A stretch of DNA of 49,825 nucleotides from NCBI GenBank assembly GCA_013336165.1, contig JAAXUF010000012.1, positions 1 to 49,825 on the forward strand, read 5' to 3'. Shown here piece by piece: positions 25,426 through 35,737 of this stretch. The notes under the pieces are model-generated. The model was not told the origin of the DNA. It was given only the letters and a program-made list of their open reading frames with translations, and did no database searches. The stretch's first letter is position 1; every line of letters begins with the position of its first letter. The position numbers were made by a program, and so were the translations under genes. This DNA comes from Coriobacteriia bacterium. Its GTDB lineage: Bacteria; Actinomycetota; Coriobacteriia; Anaerosomatales; JAAXUF01.

Positions 25426-27093
25426 TTACCGCTCCCAGGTCACTCCAGCCGCGTCCGTGAGCGCGTGAGCGAATCCTGCCACGGAGTCCTCACCGACGTC
25501 CGGCAGGTCCACATGCAGCACACGCCGTCCAGCGGCTGCGAGCGTCATGAGGTCGCCCTCGGCTTGAGCGCGGTGTAAGGTGCGCAGGCCCCAAGGGCTT
25601 CCCGGAACAAGCGCGTCGGCGGAATCGCGCGTGGTCAACAGCACGAAGACGCCGGAGTTCGGGCCGCCCTTGTGGAGCTGGCCGGTCGAGTGCAGGTAGC
25701 GTGGCCCCAGCTCCAAAGTGATCGCGACGCCGAGTGCGGCCGAGACTCGCGGCACTGCGGCTGTGAGCGGGGCCAGCAGCGAGACGTCCTCGGGAAGGTA
25801 CGCGAGCAGCGCGAAGTAGTCGTTGCGCTGCAGGGCGGCGATCGCGTGCCCCAGCGCGGTTGCGAGCGTGTCGGTGTGGCCAGGGGCGCCGGGTGAGGCG
25901 AGCGTCCCCGCGAACGTGAGCGCAACGCCCTCGGGCGTTACCGTCTGCGCCGTGGGTGCCTCCAGCGTGCCTGCGAGCACGGCCGCAGTCGCCGCCTTCG
26001 CAGAGGCGACGTCGGGCTGCCCCAGTGGGTTGACGCCGAGAAGCGCGCCTGTCAGCGCTACGGCATGCTCCCACAGGACGAACTGCGTGGCGACGTCGTG
26101 GAGGTCGCTCAATGCCAAGTCGTACACGGGGGCCGAATCGGCGAGCAGGTCACGCCAACTGGGGAGCAGGGAATCTCCGGCGAGCCGTACGACGACGACC
26201 GCCCGATCGGGTCCATACCCAAGAGGCATGTCGTCCGACAGCTCGACGACCGGCACGACGCCGATCCCCTCCTTGCCGAGCGACTCGGCGACCAGCTGCT
26301 CGACCCACAGCCCGAACGACGCCAGATCGGGCGAGGTCACGATCGTGAGCTTGTCTCGGCTATGGGCGTGCGCGTCGGCGATGAAGGCGGCAAGGGCGAC
26401 TGCCGGGTTGTGCTCGGCGAGGAGGGCGCAGGCCTGTTCCATCGCGCGGGCGCGGGTGATGAGCTCGGCGACGTCGATGCCGACGAGCGCGGCGGGGGCG
26501 AGGCCGAAGGCCGAGAGCGCCGAGAACCGCCCGCCGACCGTCGGCGGCGTGTTGATGACGCCGCGGAAGCCGGCTTCGCGCGCGAGTGTTTCCAGCGACG
26601 TCCCCGGGTCGGTCAGCGCGAGGAAGCGCCGGCCGGCGGCCTCGCGACCCAGCTCGTTGTCGGCTTCGTCGCGGAAGATGGCGTAGAGCGACATGGGCTC
26701 GATCGTGCCGCCGGACTTGCTGGCCACGAGGTAGAGCGTCTTCGCGGGATCGAGGTCGGCGATAATCCGGTCGACCGAGAGCGGTGCGGTGGTGTCGAGC
26801 ACGTGCAGAGTTCGTTTGCCGGACGCGCCGAGCACCTCGCCCAGCACGAGCGCCGTCAGCGACGAACCCCCCATGCCGAGCAGCACCACGTCGGTGCAGC
26901 CCTCCTCGGAGAGTTCGGAGGCGAGGCGGGAGAGCTCCGGCAGCAGGGAGGGCGCTTCCTCGGCCAGCGTGGTCCAGCCGAGGCTTCCGGCGGTGAGCGC
27001 GAGAGACTTCGGGTCGGTGCCGAACAGGGTGGCGTCGTGCGTGCGCAGGCGCGCGACGGCGTCTAGCTCGATGAGGTGCTGCAAAGCGTCCAT
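25426..27093 (-). CDS. pgi: Glucose-6-phosphate isomerase
   Basis: This 555-aa SIS-domain enzyme interconverts glucose-6-phosphate and fructose-6-phosphate. Recognisable segments are TDVVLLGMGGSSLTALVLGEV, YLVASKSGGTIEPMSLYAIF (substrate phosphate loop) and NTPPTVGGRFSALSAFGL. The sequence looks like the isomerase half of the actinobacterial transaldolase/isomerase fusions, standing alone here. ATG 27093 was preferred over GTG 27105 because GGAGG lies 5 nt before it. It is the only sugar-metabolism enzyme in the region. Confidence 0.9.
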   Translation of the reverse strand: MDALQHLIELDAVARLRTHDATLFGTDPKSLALTAGSLGWTTLAEEAPSLLPELSRLASELSEEGCTDVVLLGMGGSSLTALVLGEVLGASGKRTLHVLDTTAPLSVDRIIADLDPAKTLYLVASKSGGTIEPMSLYAIFRDEADNELGREAAGRRFLALTDPGTSLETLAREAGFRGVINTPPTVGGRFSALSAFGLAPAALVGIDVAELITRARAMEQACALLAEHNPAVALAAFIADAHAHSRDKLTIVTSPDLASFGLWVEQLVAESLGKEGIGVVPVVELSDDMPLGYGPDRAVVVVRLAGDSLLPSWRDLLADSAPVYDLALSDLHDVATQFVLWEHAVALTGALLGVNPLGQPDVASAKAATAAVLAGTLEAPTAQTVTPEGVALTFAGTLASPGAPGHTDTLATALGHAIAALQRNDYFALLAYLPEDVSLLAPLTAAVPRVSAALGVAITLELGPRYLHSTGQLHKGGPNSGVFVLLTTRDSADALVPGSPWGLRTLHRAQAEGDLMTLAAAGRRVLHVDLPDVGEDSVAGFAHALTDAAGVTWER

Positions 27094-27152
27094 GGGTGCC
27101 TCCACATCAGTCCGCAGCGGGCAGGGCTGCGGGTATATGATTCCCTGATCGC

Positions 27153-28142
27153 TCAGGACTTAGTGTCCGTGCGCGCTTCTTCTCCTGCGTCGCCTTCGAC
27201 CCCCGCCGCCTCGAGAGGCACCGGCTCGATCGCGCTTGGCGTCGGCTTCATCTGTGCGATCGTCAGCCCGCCGATGATGACCATCGCGTCGCCGACCACA
27301 GACCACACGCCGAGCGGCTCGGCGAGAAACGCCGCGGCGAACAGCACCGCGCATACCGGTTCAGTGTACGTGAGGACGGCCGCGTGGTCAGTACGTGTGC
27401 GCCGCAAGCCGGTGAGGAAGATGGCGCCAGTAAGCGCAGTCTGGACGATGCCGAGCGACAGGAGTGCCAGGTATCCGGTGAGATGCGTGGGCCCCTGGCC
27501 GCGGCTGGTAAGCACGATCGCGAACGGCAGCAGAATCACGCCCGCGACTACGTATTCGATCAGCATAAGCGCCGGGGCCGAGATGCCGCGGAGGATATTC
27601 TTGCTGCGCAGCATCAGCGTGGCGTACGTCAGCGCCGAGGCAAATGCCAGAAGCGCGCCGAGCGTCGCCCGACCGCTTCCCAGGTTCAGTCCCTGCGGCG
27701 CCAGGATGACCACGATGCCGCCCAGCGACAACCCGAGCGGCAGGATGATCCGCGCATCGAAGCGCTCGCCGGTCACGAACGGCGCCAGCATCGCCACGAA
27801 TACCGGCCCCGTGTAGCCGAGCAGTTCCGCCGTCGCGACGTTGGTCAAGTCCAGCGCCGAGAGGAACAGCACCCAGTTCACGGTGAGGATCACGCCCTGG
27901 AGCGCGACCTGCCCGAGTTTGCGGCGGCTGAGGCCGGTGACTTCGCCGAGGCGGCGAGTGACCAGCATCCAGAGGAAGATCGCCAGCGCAGCGAAGACAA
28001 CTCGGTAGAAGACCTTGACGACCGAGGCGCCGTCGGCCGCTCGAAGTACGAGCGGGATCGTGCCCCACATGACGCCGGCGAAGGCGACGGATGCGAGGCC
28101 GAGGAGGGTTTCTCGGCGGGTGCAGGGGGTGTCGGGAGACAT
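27153..28142 (-). CDS. EamA/DMT-family transporter
   Basis: This 329-aa membrane protein has about ten helices in two EamA repeats (AGVMWGTIPLVLRA in the first, ALTYATLMLRSKNILRGI opening the second). The family exports metabolites or amino acids; the substrate is unknown. The last 25 residues are a charged cytoplasmic tail. The ATG has no Shine-Dalgarno but is preceded by TACACT with 6 nt between, suggesting a leaderless mRNA. Confidence 0.82.
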   Translation of the reverse strand: MSPDTPCTRRETLLGLASVAFAGVMWGTIPLVLRAADGASVVKVFYRVVFAALAIFLWMLVTRRLGEVTGLSRRKLGQVALQGVILTVNWVLFLSALDLTNVATAELLGYTGPVFVAMLAPFVTGERFDARIILPLGLSLGGIVVILAPQGLNLGSGRATLGALLAFASALTYATLMLRSKNILRGISAPALMLIEYVVAGVILLPFAIVLTSRGQGPTHLTGYLALLSLGIVQTALTGAIFLTGLRRTRTDHAAVLTYTEPVCAVLFAAAFLAEPLGVWSVVGDAMVIIGGLTIAQMKPTPSAIEPVPLEAAGVEGDAGEEARTDTKS

Positions 28143-28148
28143 GGGAGG

Positions 28149-28154
28149 AGTGTA
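28149..28154 (-). promoter_or_regulatory. Candidate leaderless promoter -10 for the EamA transporter
   Basis: TACACT on the minus strand, 6 nt before the ATG at 28142, would place the transcription start on the ATG itself. A short CCAGC/GCTGG hairpin (28164-28176) lies between it and the hypE stop. Confidence 0.4.
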
Positions 28155-28184
28155 GCGGAAACACCAGCGAGGCTGGGGAGTTCG

Positions 28185-29195
<1,011 letters not shown>

Positions 29196-29209
29196 GGATG
29201 TGTGTCTCC

Positions 29210-30307
29210 CTAAGAGTTTGCGGTGTCGTGGTCGGTGTAGCGGTAGTAGGCCGCGCACGAGCCTTCCGAGGACACCATGCACGGGCCGATCGGGTGCTCG
29301 GGTGTGCAGCCCTTCGCGAACAGGCGGCACTGGTACGGCAGGATCACGCCTCGCAACACCTCGCCGCACTGACAGCCTTTGATCGCCCGCGGTTCCGGCG
29401 GGGTCACGGGGATGCGCCTCTCGGCGTCGAAGGCCGCGAATTCGGGGCGGATCTTGAGGCCGGTACCGGGGATCACGCCGATGCCGCGCCACGCTGCGTC
29501 CGTGGGCCCGAAGACGCGGTCGACGAGCGCGCGCGCGGTCGGGTTGCCTTCGGGCGAGACGCCGCGCTGATATGCGATCTCGATCTCGGCGCGGCCCTCT
29601 TCGAGCTGCTTCAGGAGCATGTAGATGCCCTGGAGCACGTCGACGGGCTCGAAACCGGTGATGACGCTGGGGATGTGGTAGGTCTCGGCAAGGAATTCGT
29701 AAGGAGCCGAACCGATGATGGTCGAGACGTGGCCCGGCAGAATGAAGGCGTCGATGTGCACCTCAGGGTCGTTCACGATCGCTTCGAGCGCGAGCGGCAC
29801 GGTTTTGTGTGCTGAGAAGACACTGAAGTTGCCCACGCCGTGCTCTTGTGCGCGGATGATGGCCGCGGCGATGAGAGGGGTGGTGGTTTCGAAGCCCACG
29901 CCGATGAAGACAACCTGCTTGTCCGGCTCGCGCTGGGCAAGCGCGATGGCGTCAAGAGGGGAGTACACGATGCGAACATCACGCCCGTCAGCTTTCTCGC
30001 GCGAGAGCGAGCTGTAGCTGCCGGGCACCTTCATCATATCGCCGAAGGTCGTCACGATGACGCCCGGTTGGCGAGCAAATTCGATGGCGGTGTCGATGTC
30101 CTCGTTCGCGGTAACGCACACCGGGCAGCCTGGACCGGAGAGCAGCGTCACACGCTCTGGCATGACTGCGCGCAGGCCGTTGCGGGCGATTGCTACCGTG
30201 TGGGTGCCGCAGACCTCCATGATCTTGACGGGTCCGGTCTTCGTGGCGTTGATCGCGGCGATGAGGTTCTTGGCGATCGTGGGATCGCGGAATGCCGAGA
30301 GATCCAT
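29210..30307 (-). CDS. hypD: Hydrogenase maturation protein HypD
   Basis: This 365-aa Fe-S protein works with HypC to build the Fe(CN)2CO unit of [NiFe]-hydrogenases. Visible are MEVCGTHTVAIARNGLR, LLSGPGCPVCVT, GFETTTPL, and a C-terminal cysteine-rich part (CQCGEVLRG, QCRLFAKGCTPEHPIGPCMV) with the 4Fe-4S ligands. The length is normal. It lies 6 bp after hypC. Confidence 0.96.
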   Translation of the reverse strand: MDLSAFRDPTIAKNLIAAINATKTGPVKIMEVCGTHTVAIARNGLRAVMPERVTLLSGPGCPVCVTANEDIDTAIEFARQPGVIVTTFGDMMKVPGSYSSLSREKADGRDVRIVYSPLDAIALAQREPDKQVVFIGVGFETTTPLIAAAIIRAQEHGVGNFSVFSAHKTVPLALEAIVNDPEVHIDAFILPGHVSTIIGSAPYEFLAETYHIPSVITGFEPVDVLQGIYMLLKQLEEGRAEIEIAYQRGVSPEGNPTARALVDRVFGPTDAAWRGIGVIPGTGLKIRPEFAAFDAERRIPVTPPEPRAIKGCQCGEVLRGVILPYQCRLFAKGCTPEHPIGPCMVSSEGSCAAYYRYTDHDTANS

Positions 30308-30313
30308 GAGATC

Positions 30314-30565
30314 CTACGCTTCCTCGCGCAGCATGCCGTTTTCGTCGCACAGTTCCGGGATCTCCCTGAAGAGATCGAGGGTTTCCTCGGCGTACTGTTC
30401 GTCGACCACCTGGATGGCGAAGCCGGCGTGTACCAGCACGTAGTCGCCGACGACCGCGTCAGGAACGAGGTCGACTGAGACCTTCCGTGTGACACCTAGG
30501 ATGTCGACGGAGGCCATCTTGTCGTCTTCGAACGCGAGAATCTTGGCCGGAATGGCGAGACACAT
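30314..30565 (-). CDS. hypC: Hydrogenase maturation chaperone HypC
   Basis: This 83-aa protein has the family N-terminus MCLAIPAKIL, in which Cys2 binds the iron precursor, and the VGDYVLVHAGFAIQVVDE segment. It shuttles the Fe(CN)2CO group between HypD and the hydrogenase large subunit. ATG 30565 has a strong GGAGG 7 nt upstream. Confidence 0.96.
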   Translation of the reverse strand: MCLAIPAKILAFEDDKMASVDILGVTRKVSVDLVPDAVVGDYVLVHAGFAIQVVDEQYAEETLDLFREIPELCDENGMLREEA

Positions 30566-30614
30566 GGTCAAACCTCCTAATAGGGTGGTACAGCGACTTT
30601 TGGCCGCAGTAACA

Positions 30615-32975
30615 TCAAGCCTTGTGCCGTTGTGCCCAAGCCACGACAGCCTGGCCAAATGAAACGGCGCCGTCATTCATCGGCAGGCGTACGTGGGTGA
30701 GGGGAGTGAGTCCTGCGGACTCGAGTTCGCCGATCGCCTCGCCAAGCACGATCCTGTTCATGAACACGCCTCCAGCGAGAGCTGCGTAGCGAATGCCGGT
30801 ATGCCGCGCAGCAACCTTACCCAGCCGGACTATACACTGCACGACTGCACGGTGGAAGCGCATTGAGATCGCTGGCGCGGGTACTCCCCGCGAGAGGTCG
30901 TCCAGCGCCGCCGAGAGGACTGGCGTCGGGTCGATGACGTACGGCTGCCCTGACTCGGCAGGCCTCTGAAGGTCGAATTCATAGGAGCCGGTCTCGGCGA
31001 GATCGGCCGCGGCCTCGAGGAGGATGGCGGCCTCGCCTTCGTAGCGAGCGTCGTCGGTGATGCCGATGATGGCGGCAACAGTATCGAACAGGCGGCCCAT
31101 CGAGCTGGTGAGCGGCGAGTTCACGCCGCGCTCGATCATGCGCAGCAACATCGCCTCCTCGCCGTCTGCAAGGCGGGAGCGCAGTGGTGCGGCGCCGGGG
31201 TGGTCGAGCAACCCGAGCGTGACCAGCGTTCCGATCGCCATGCGCGCCGGCCGTCGGATGGCTGCTGAGCCGCCCGGCATCGGCACGTACGTTAGGTGGG
31301 CGAAGCGCTCGTAGCCGGCCCAGTCAGCGATGAGGACCTCGCCGCCCCAGATGCAGCCGTCGGCGCCGTAGCCGGTGCCGTCGAATGCGAAGCCGACTAC
31401 CGGATCGCTGATGCCGTGCTCGGCGGTGACGGAGACGATGTGCGCGTGGTGATGTTGGACGCCGATCTTGGGCAAATCGGTCGCGAGTGCCCATTTCGTC
31501 GAGAGGTACTCGGGGTGCAGGTCGTGCGCGACGATCTCAGGCTGCACGCGGAACAGCCGCTCGTAGAGGCAGATGGTCTGCTCGAAGCTCTCAAGCGTCT
31601 CCGCGTTTTCGAGGTCGCCGATGTGCTGCGACACGAACGCGTGCGAGCCGCTGATCAGCGTGAATGTGTTCTTCTGCTCCGGCCCCACCGCGAGGATCCC
31701 CGCGTCCGCCGAGAACGGCAGCGGCAGGGGATACGGCGCGTAGCCGCGCGCCCGGCGCACGAGTTCGGTGCGGCCGTCGACGACGCGCACGACGCTGTCG
31801 TCGTAGCGCGACAGGATCGCGCGGTCGTGCAGTAGGAACGTGTCCGCGATAGGCGCGAGCCGCGAGAGCGCCTCGGCGTTACCTGTCGCGATGGGCTCGT
31901 CGGAGAGATTGCCGGATGTCATCACGAGCGGGCGGCCTACTTCGGCCAGCAGCAGGTGGTGCAGCGGGGTGTACGGCAGCATGACGCCGATCTCGCCGAG
32001 GTCGCCGGTGACGTCGTGGGCGATGGCGCCCGCTGCCGTCTCGCGTCGCTTGCGCAGCAGCACGATCGGCCGCACGGCCCCAGTCAGCAGCGCCTCCTCC
32101 TCGGGTCCCACCTCGGCGACCGCTCGTGCAGCCTCCAGATCGCGCACCATCACCGCGAGCGGCTTCACCCAGCGGCGCTTGCGGGACCGCAGCTGCGCCA
32201 CCGCCTCGGCGCCGGTGGCATCACACGCGAGGTGGAAGCCGCCGAGTCCCTTGATCGCGAGCACCTCGCCCGCGCGCAAGCGTCGCGCTGTGTCGGCGAT
32301 GATGGCGTCGGATCGCGCGGCCTCGGCGTCGCGATCGCGGTGGGGGCGTGGCGCGACCTCGCATTCCGGCGACCAGCGCCAGTCGTCCGGCAGTTCTCCG
32401 TCCTCGGCGACATGGTACAGCCGTGGCCCGCATACGAAGCATGCGTCCGGCTGCGCGTGGAACCGGCGATCCGCTGGGTCTGCGTACTCGGCGGCGCACT
32501 CGGGGCACATCGGGAAGTCGCGCATCGACGTCGACGGGCGGTCGTAGGGCACGTCGTCGATGATAGTGAAGCGCGGTCCGCAGTTCGTGCAGTTGATGAA
32601 CGGGTATCGATACCGCCGGTCGCCCGGCGAAACCAGCTCGCCGACGCATTCAGGGCACGTTGCGATGTCCGGCGACACCAGTGTCATCCGGCCTGCCTCA
32701 GTGTGTGAGGCGCGGATTTCGAAGCCGAGCAACCCCTCAGGTTCGACTTCCTCGGCGATGATCTCGTCGATGACGGCCATCGAGGGGGCGTGCTCGCGCA
32801 GCAGGCGTGGGAACTCCGCGATCGTCTCGGCGTCGCCTTCGACCAGCGCGTAGACGCCGTCGGAGGCGTTGAGCACCCAGCCGTTGAGGCCGTGAGCGAG
32901 TGCGAGGTTGTAGACGAACGGCCGAAAGCCGACGCCCTGCACGATCCCGGTGATGTGGAGCGAGAGCGCTTTCAC
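30615..32975 (-). CDS. hypF: Carbamoyltransferase HypF
   Basis: This 786-aa protein has domains in order: acylphosphatase (about 1-90, GIVQGVGFRPFVYNLA); two Cys4 zinc fingers (about 105-185, CPECVGEL, CTNCGPRFTI, CPECAAEY, CFVCGPRL); a YrdC-like domain with KGLGGFHLACDAT and MTSGNLSDEPI; and a Kae1-like C-terminal domain (HHAHIVSVTAEHG, GFAFDGTGYG). It makes carbamoyl-adenylate from carbamoyl phosphate and ATP and passes it to HypE. An acidic ~35-residue insertion follows the zinc fingers. It overlaps the upstream gene by 4 bp. Confidence 0.96.
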   Translation of the reverse strand: MKALSLHITGIVQGVGFRPFVYNLALAHGLNGWVLNASDGVYALVEGDAETIAEFPRLLREHAPSMAVIDEIIAEEVEPEGLLGFEIRASHTEAGRMTLVSPDIATCPECVGELVSPGDRRYRYPFINCTNCGPRFTIIDDVPYDRPSTSMRDFPMCPECAAEYADPADRRFHAQPDACFVCGPRLYHVAEDGELPDDWRWSPECEVAPRPHRDRDAEAARSDAIIADTARRLRAGEVLAIKGLGGFHLACDATGAEAVAQLRSRKRRWVKPLAVMVRDLEAARAVAEVGPEEEALLTGAVRPIVLLRKRRETAAGAIAHDVTGDLGEIGVMLPYTPLHHLLLAEVGRPLVMTSGNLSDEPIATGNAEALSRLAPIADTFLLHDRAILSRYDDSVVRVVDGRTELVRRARGYAPYPLPLPFSADAGILAVGPEQKNTFTLISGSHAFVSQHIGDLENAETLESFEQTICLYERLFRVQPEIVAHDLHPEYLSTKWALATDLPKIGVQHHHAHIVSVTAEHGISDPVVGFAFDGTGYGADGCIWGGEVLIADWAGYERFAHLTYVPMPGGSAAIRRPARMAIGTLVTLGLLDHPGAAPLRSRLADGEEAMLLRMIERGVNSPLTSSMGRLFDTVAAIIGITDDARYEGEAAILLEAAADLAETGSYEFDLQRPAESGQPYVIDPTPVLSAALDDLSRGVPAPAISMRFHRAVVQCIVRLGKVAARHTGIRYAALAGGVFMNRIVLGEAIGELESAGLTPLTHVRLPMNDGAVSFGQAVVAWAQRHKA

Positions 32976-33616
32976 CGCGCGGAGTCGTCAGTGCGCCGCC
33001 GTTTGGGCCCTGCGACGAAGCGGTTGTTGATCTGCACGAAGAGGGCGTACCCGTCGTCGAGCAGCGCGATCGCTTCGTGCGCGCTCTTCTCGCCGAGCGT
33101 TTCGCGCGTACCTTCGAAGGCGGCGTCGTGGATGAAGGAGTTGCGTTCGGTGCGCAGCAGACGCCAGCGGTGCGGGAAGTCGTGGAAGCCGAACTCATCG
33201 GCTGTGGCCTCGAACTGCCTCCCGGTGAGCGTGGGGAAGAGCTTGCCGATGCGCTGCCCAACCGACCTGAGCGCATCGAGCACGGCGGCGCGCAGCTGCA
33301 CGGTCGCGCCTTGCGCGCCCATGATCCGCGCGAGCATGTCCTCCATAAACGACTCAAGGAATGTCGCCACCAGGATCACGACGATCTCGTGCTCCCCGTC
33401 GGCATGGTAGCGGCGGATGCGCGCGTCGACGCGGCGAAGCCGCTCGGGCGGGAACATGCGGCGGGAGTCGCCCGGCGTCCCGCAGGCGGGGCAGTTCTTC
33501 TTGCCCTGCGGAAAGCTCGGGTCCGCCGAGAGGTACCCACACGCGGGGCACTCCCAGTAGACCGGCCCGTCGGGCGTCCGGTCGCTCGCTGCGTGCGGTT
33601 TTCTCGGCGAGGTCAC
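32972..33616 (-). CDS. Zinc-ribbon protein with HEPN-like RX4H motif
   Basis: This 214-aa protein has an N-terminal Cys4 zinc ribbon (Cys 23/26 and 42/45) and an all-helical domain (about 58-200). A RNSFIH motif (Arg158-His163) is the RX4H arrangement of HEPN ribonucleases and related DUF4145-type proteins. I do not recognise it as a hydrogenase-maturation factor. It is coupled by a 4-bp overlap to hypF. The GTG start has no Shine-Dalgarno and sits 6 nt after an extended -10, so its mRNA is probably leaderless. The HEPN call rests on the motif and helical character only. The partner is unknown. Confidence 0.6.
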   Translation of the reverse strand: MTSPRKPHAASDRTPDGPVYWECPACGYLSADPSFPQGKKNCPACGTPGDSRRMFPPERLRRVDARIRRYHADGEHEIVVILVATFLESFMEDMLARIMGAQGATVQLRAAVLDALRSVGQRIGKLFPTLTGRQFEATADEFGFHDFPHRWRLLRTERNSFIHDAAFEGTRETLGEKSAHEAIALLDDGYALFVQINNRFVAGPKRRRTDDSAR

Positions 33617-33622
33617 GGGACT

Positions 33623-33631
33623 ATTGTAGCA
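33623..33631 (-). promoter_or_regulatory. Extended -10 promoter, leaderless, before the HEPN-hyp operon
   Basis: On the minus strand TGCTACAAT (extended -10) ends 6 nt before the GTG at 33616, in the 49-bp gap after cbiO. No -35 is needed with a TGn extension. It would start a HEPN-hypF-hypC-hypD-hypE transcript at the start codon. Confidence 0.5.
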
Positions 33632-33665
33632 GCGTGGTGCGGGTGTCGTGCACAGTCGTCGCGCT

Positions 33666-34421
33666 TCAGGATCGTGCCGAGCAGATCGGGCAGCCCTGCA
33701 TCACGAGCGGCCGTTCGAGCTGGCAGGCGGCGAGGAGTGTGTCGTCGGCGAAGATCTCGCGCGTTGGGCCGTCGGCGGCGACCTTCCCGTTGCTGATAAC
33801 GATCGTGCGTCCGCACAGGTCGAGCGCCATATCGAGGTCATGCGTTGCGAGGATCTTGGTATGGTCGAACGAGGCAAGCAGTCCGATGAGGCGTCGGCGG
33901 GCCTGCGGGTCGAGGTTTGAGGATGGTTCGTCCAACACCAGCGCGTTTGGCGACATTGCCAGCACGGTGGCAATCGAAACGGCGCGTTTCTCACCGCCGG
34001 AAAGGCGGTACGGCGGACGGTTTCTGAGGTGTAGTGCGTTCACACGTTCGAGTGCGCTTACTACGCGGGCGTCGATCTCTTCTGGCGGCAGACCGAGGTT
34101 CATCGGTCCGAAGGCAACATCTTCATAGACCGTCGGCATGAAGAGCTGATCGTCGGGGTCCTGAAACACCATCCCCACCGATTTGCGGATGTCTTTGAGC
34201 GTGTTCTTGGTCACTGGTGTGTCGCCGATACGAACGCGGCCTCGCGTCGGCGATAGGATGCCGATGAGGTGCATGAGCAGCGTGGACTTGCCGGCGCCGT
34301 TAGCGCCCACGATCGCGACGGACTCGCCATGCGTGATCTCGAACGAAACGCCATCGAGTGCGATCGTTCCGTCAGGGTAAGAAAACCCGAGGTCGGCAAC
34401 GGAGATTCTGTGGTGGCTCAT
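33666..34421 (-). CDS. cbiO: ECF transporter ATPase for nickel/cobalt
   Basis: This 251-aa ABC ATPase has Walker A GANGAGKST, Q-loop FQDPDDQLF, signature LSGGEKRAVSIA and Walker B ALVLDEPSSNLD. The DPDDQLF wording is typical of ECF ATPases. With CbiQ and CbiM it powers Ni2+ (or Co2+) uptake. The C-terminus ends in CPICSARS, a CxxC that may bind metal. ATG 34421 overlaps cbiQ by 4 bp. Confidence 0.92.
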   Translation of the reverse strand: MSHHRISVADLGFSYPDGTIALDGVSFEITHGESVAIVGANGAGKSTLLMHLIGILSPTRGRVRIGDTPVTKNTLKDIRKSVGMVFQDPDDQLFMPTVYEDVAFGPMNLGLPPEEIDARVVSALERVNALHLRNRPPYRLSGGEKRAVSIATVLAMSPNALVLDEPSSNLDPQARRRLIGLLASFDHTKILATHDLDMALDLCGRTIVISNGKVAADGPTREIFADDTLLAACQLERPLVMQGCPICSARS

Positions 34422-35230
34422 GCAATCAACCCCGTGACTATCTGTCCCAGTAGCAGCGGGACGTTGAACAGGCGGAATACCACAAACAGCGCCGACCAAC
34501 CCACCATGAACATCCAGTCGCGTCCGGTGAAGCGCAGCCGCTTCATCACGCGCACGTGTCCGTCGAACCCTCGGCAAAGCATCGCGTCGTACACGCGCTG
34601 GGCGCGGGCGTACGTGCGAAGCAGCAGGTGACCGAGCATCTGGCCGTACGCGCGCATCCCCATGCCGCGCCCCTCGAACGATCGCAGCGCGCGGGCCCTG
34701 ACCATCCGCATGGCCTCCTCGGCGAGGACGAAGATGTAGCGGTACAGGAACATCAGCTGGGTCACGAAGACGTCAGGCGCGCCGAGCCGCTCCATCGCCA
34801 TGCACACGCCCACAAGTCCCGTCGTGCCGATCAGAACGAGTGCCGCCGAGGTGCTGAGCACGAAGCGCTCGAGGATCGAGATGAACGACAGCCAGCCGGC
34901 GCTTATCGGCACGGGGCCGATGTGTCCGGCCAGGATGGGATCTAGGAGCGGGTTGAAGATGCCGATGCCCAACGCGAACGGCGAGGCGATCAAGACGCGC
35001 TTGGCAATGACGCTAAACGGCAAGTTGCCCTCATAGGCGAGTACCAGCGGGAAGATCACAAACGGCAGGAGCGGAAGGACCGCATACCTGTCGAACGACA
35101 CCACGCAGACGATGAAGACGAGCGTCGTTATGAGCTTCGCCCGCGGATCCAGCCGGTGCGCGGGCGTGTCTTGGGCCGCAAGCTGGTCGAGACGGCCGAG
35201 TTCGTAGAGACCCGATTCGATGCTGGGCAC
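34418..35230 (-). CDS. cbiQ: ECF transporter transmembrane subunit for nickel/cobalt
   Basis: This 270-aa membrane protein has about five or six helices and the coupling motifs ARALRSFEGRGMG and DAMLCRGFDGHV, matching the A-R-G pattern that docks CbiO. HRLDPRAKLI near the N-terminus is also typical. The start is GTG 35230, 14 bp after nikR, without a clear Shine-Dalgarno. The MPSIESGLYELGRLDQ leader is short and polar. Confidence 0.9.
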   Translation of the reverse strand: MPSIESGLYELGRLDQLAAQDTPAHRLDPRAKLITTLVFIVCVVSFDRYAVLPLLPFVIFPLVLAYEGNLPFSVIAKRVLIASPFALGIGIFNPLLDPILAGHIGPVPISAGWLSFISILERFVLSTSAALVLIGTTGLVGVCMAMERLGAPDVFVTQLMFLYRYIFVLAEEAMRMVRARALRSFEGRGMGMRAYGQMLGHLLLRTYARAQRVYDAMLCRGFDGHVRVMKRLRFTGRDWMFMVGWSALFVVFRLFNVPLLLGQIVTGLIA

Positions 35231-35244
35231 GGAGGCAGCCGGCC

Positions 35245-35664
35245 CTAAACGAGATCGTTGCCGGTGGTGGTCGCCACGAACTTGCCGTGCTTCACGCCCT
35301 TGGTGCCGATAAGACCGTCCGCAAGGTGTTTGATCTCGCTGGCCTTGCCGCGGAGCACAACGACTTCCAGGCAGTTGTGAGCATCAAGATGGATATGGAG
35401 TGTTGAGACGACTGCATCGTGATGGGAGTGCTGGTGCTCGGTGAGCTTGTCGCCGAGGTCGCTGAAGTGGTGGTCGTAGACAAGGGTGACGGTGCCGACG
35501 GCCTCGGCCTCGCCCAGAGACCACTGCTCTTCGACCAGCGCGTTGCGGATGAGATCGCGAATCGCTTCGGAGCGGTTGACGTAGCCCTTCTCGGCCGAGA
35601 GGGCGTCGAATCGCTCCAAGAGGCGCTCGTCGGTGGAAATGCTGAATCGCACGACTTCCGGCAT
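35245..35664 (-). CDS. nikR: Nickel-responsive regulator NikR
   Basis: This 139-aa protein has an N-terminal ribbon-helix-helix DNA-binding domain ([32 protein letters not shown]) and a C-terminal ACT-like nickel domain. The four E. coli nickel ligands are all matched with the same spacing: His79, His90, His92 and Cys98. It should repress nickel uptake when nickel is plentiful. ATG 35664 has GGAG upstream. It starts the cbiQ-cbiO operon and faces cbiM across a 201-bp control region. Confidence 0.93.
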   Translation of the reverse strand: MPEVVRFSISTDERLLERFDALSAEKGYVNRSEAIRDLIRNALVEEQWSLGEAEAVGTVTLVYDHHFSDLGDKLTEHQHSHHDAVVSTLHIHLDAHNCLEVVVLRGKASEIKHLADGLIGTKGVKHGKFVATTTGNDLV

Positions 35665-35737
35665 GGCTTCTCCAAAGGCATTGGTGTGCAGAAACGAGAA
35701 AAGAGTAACACAGGGCGCGCATTGTTTGATCAGACCG

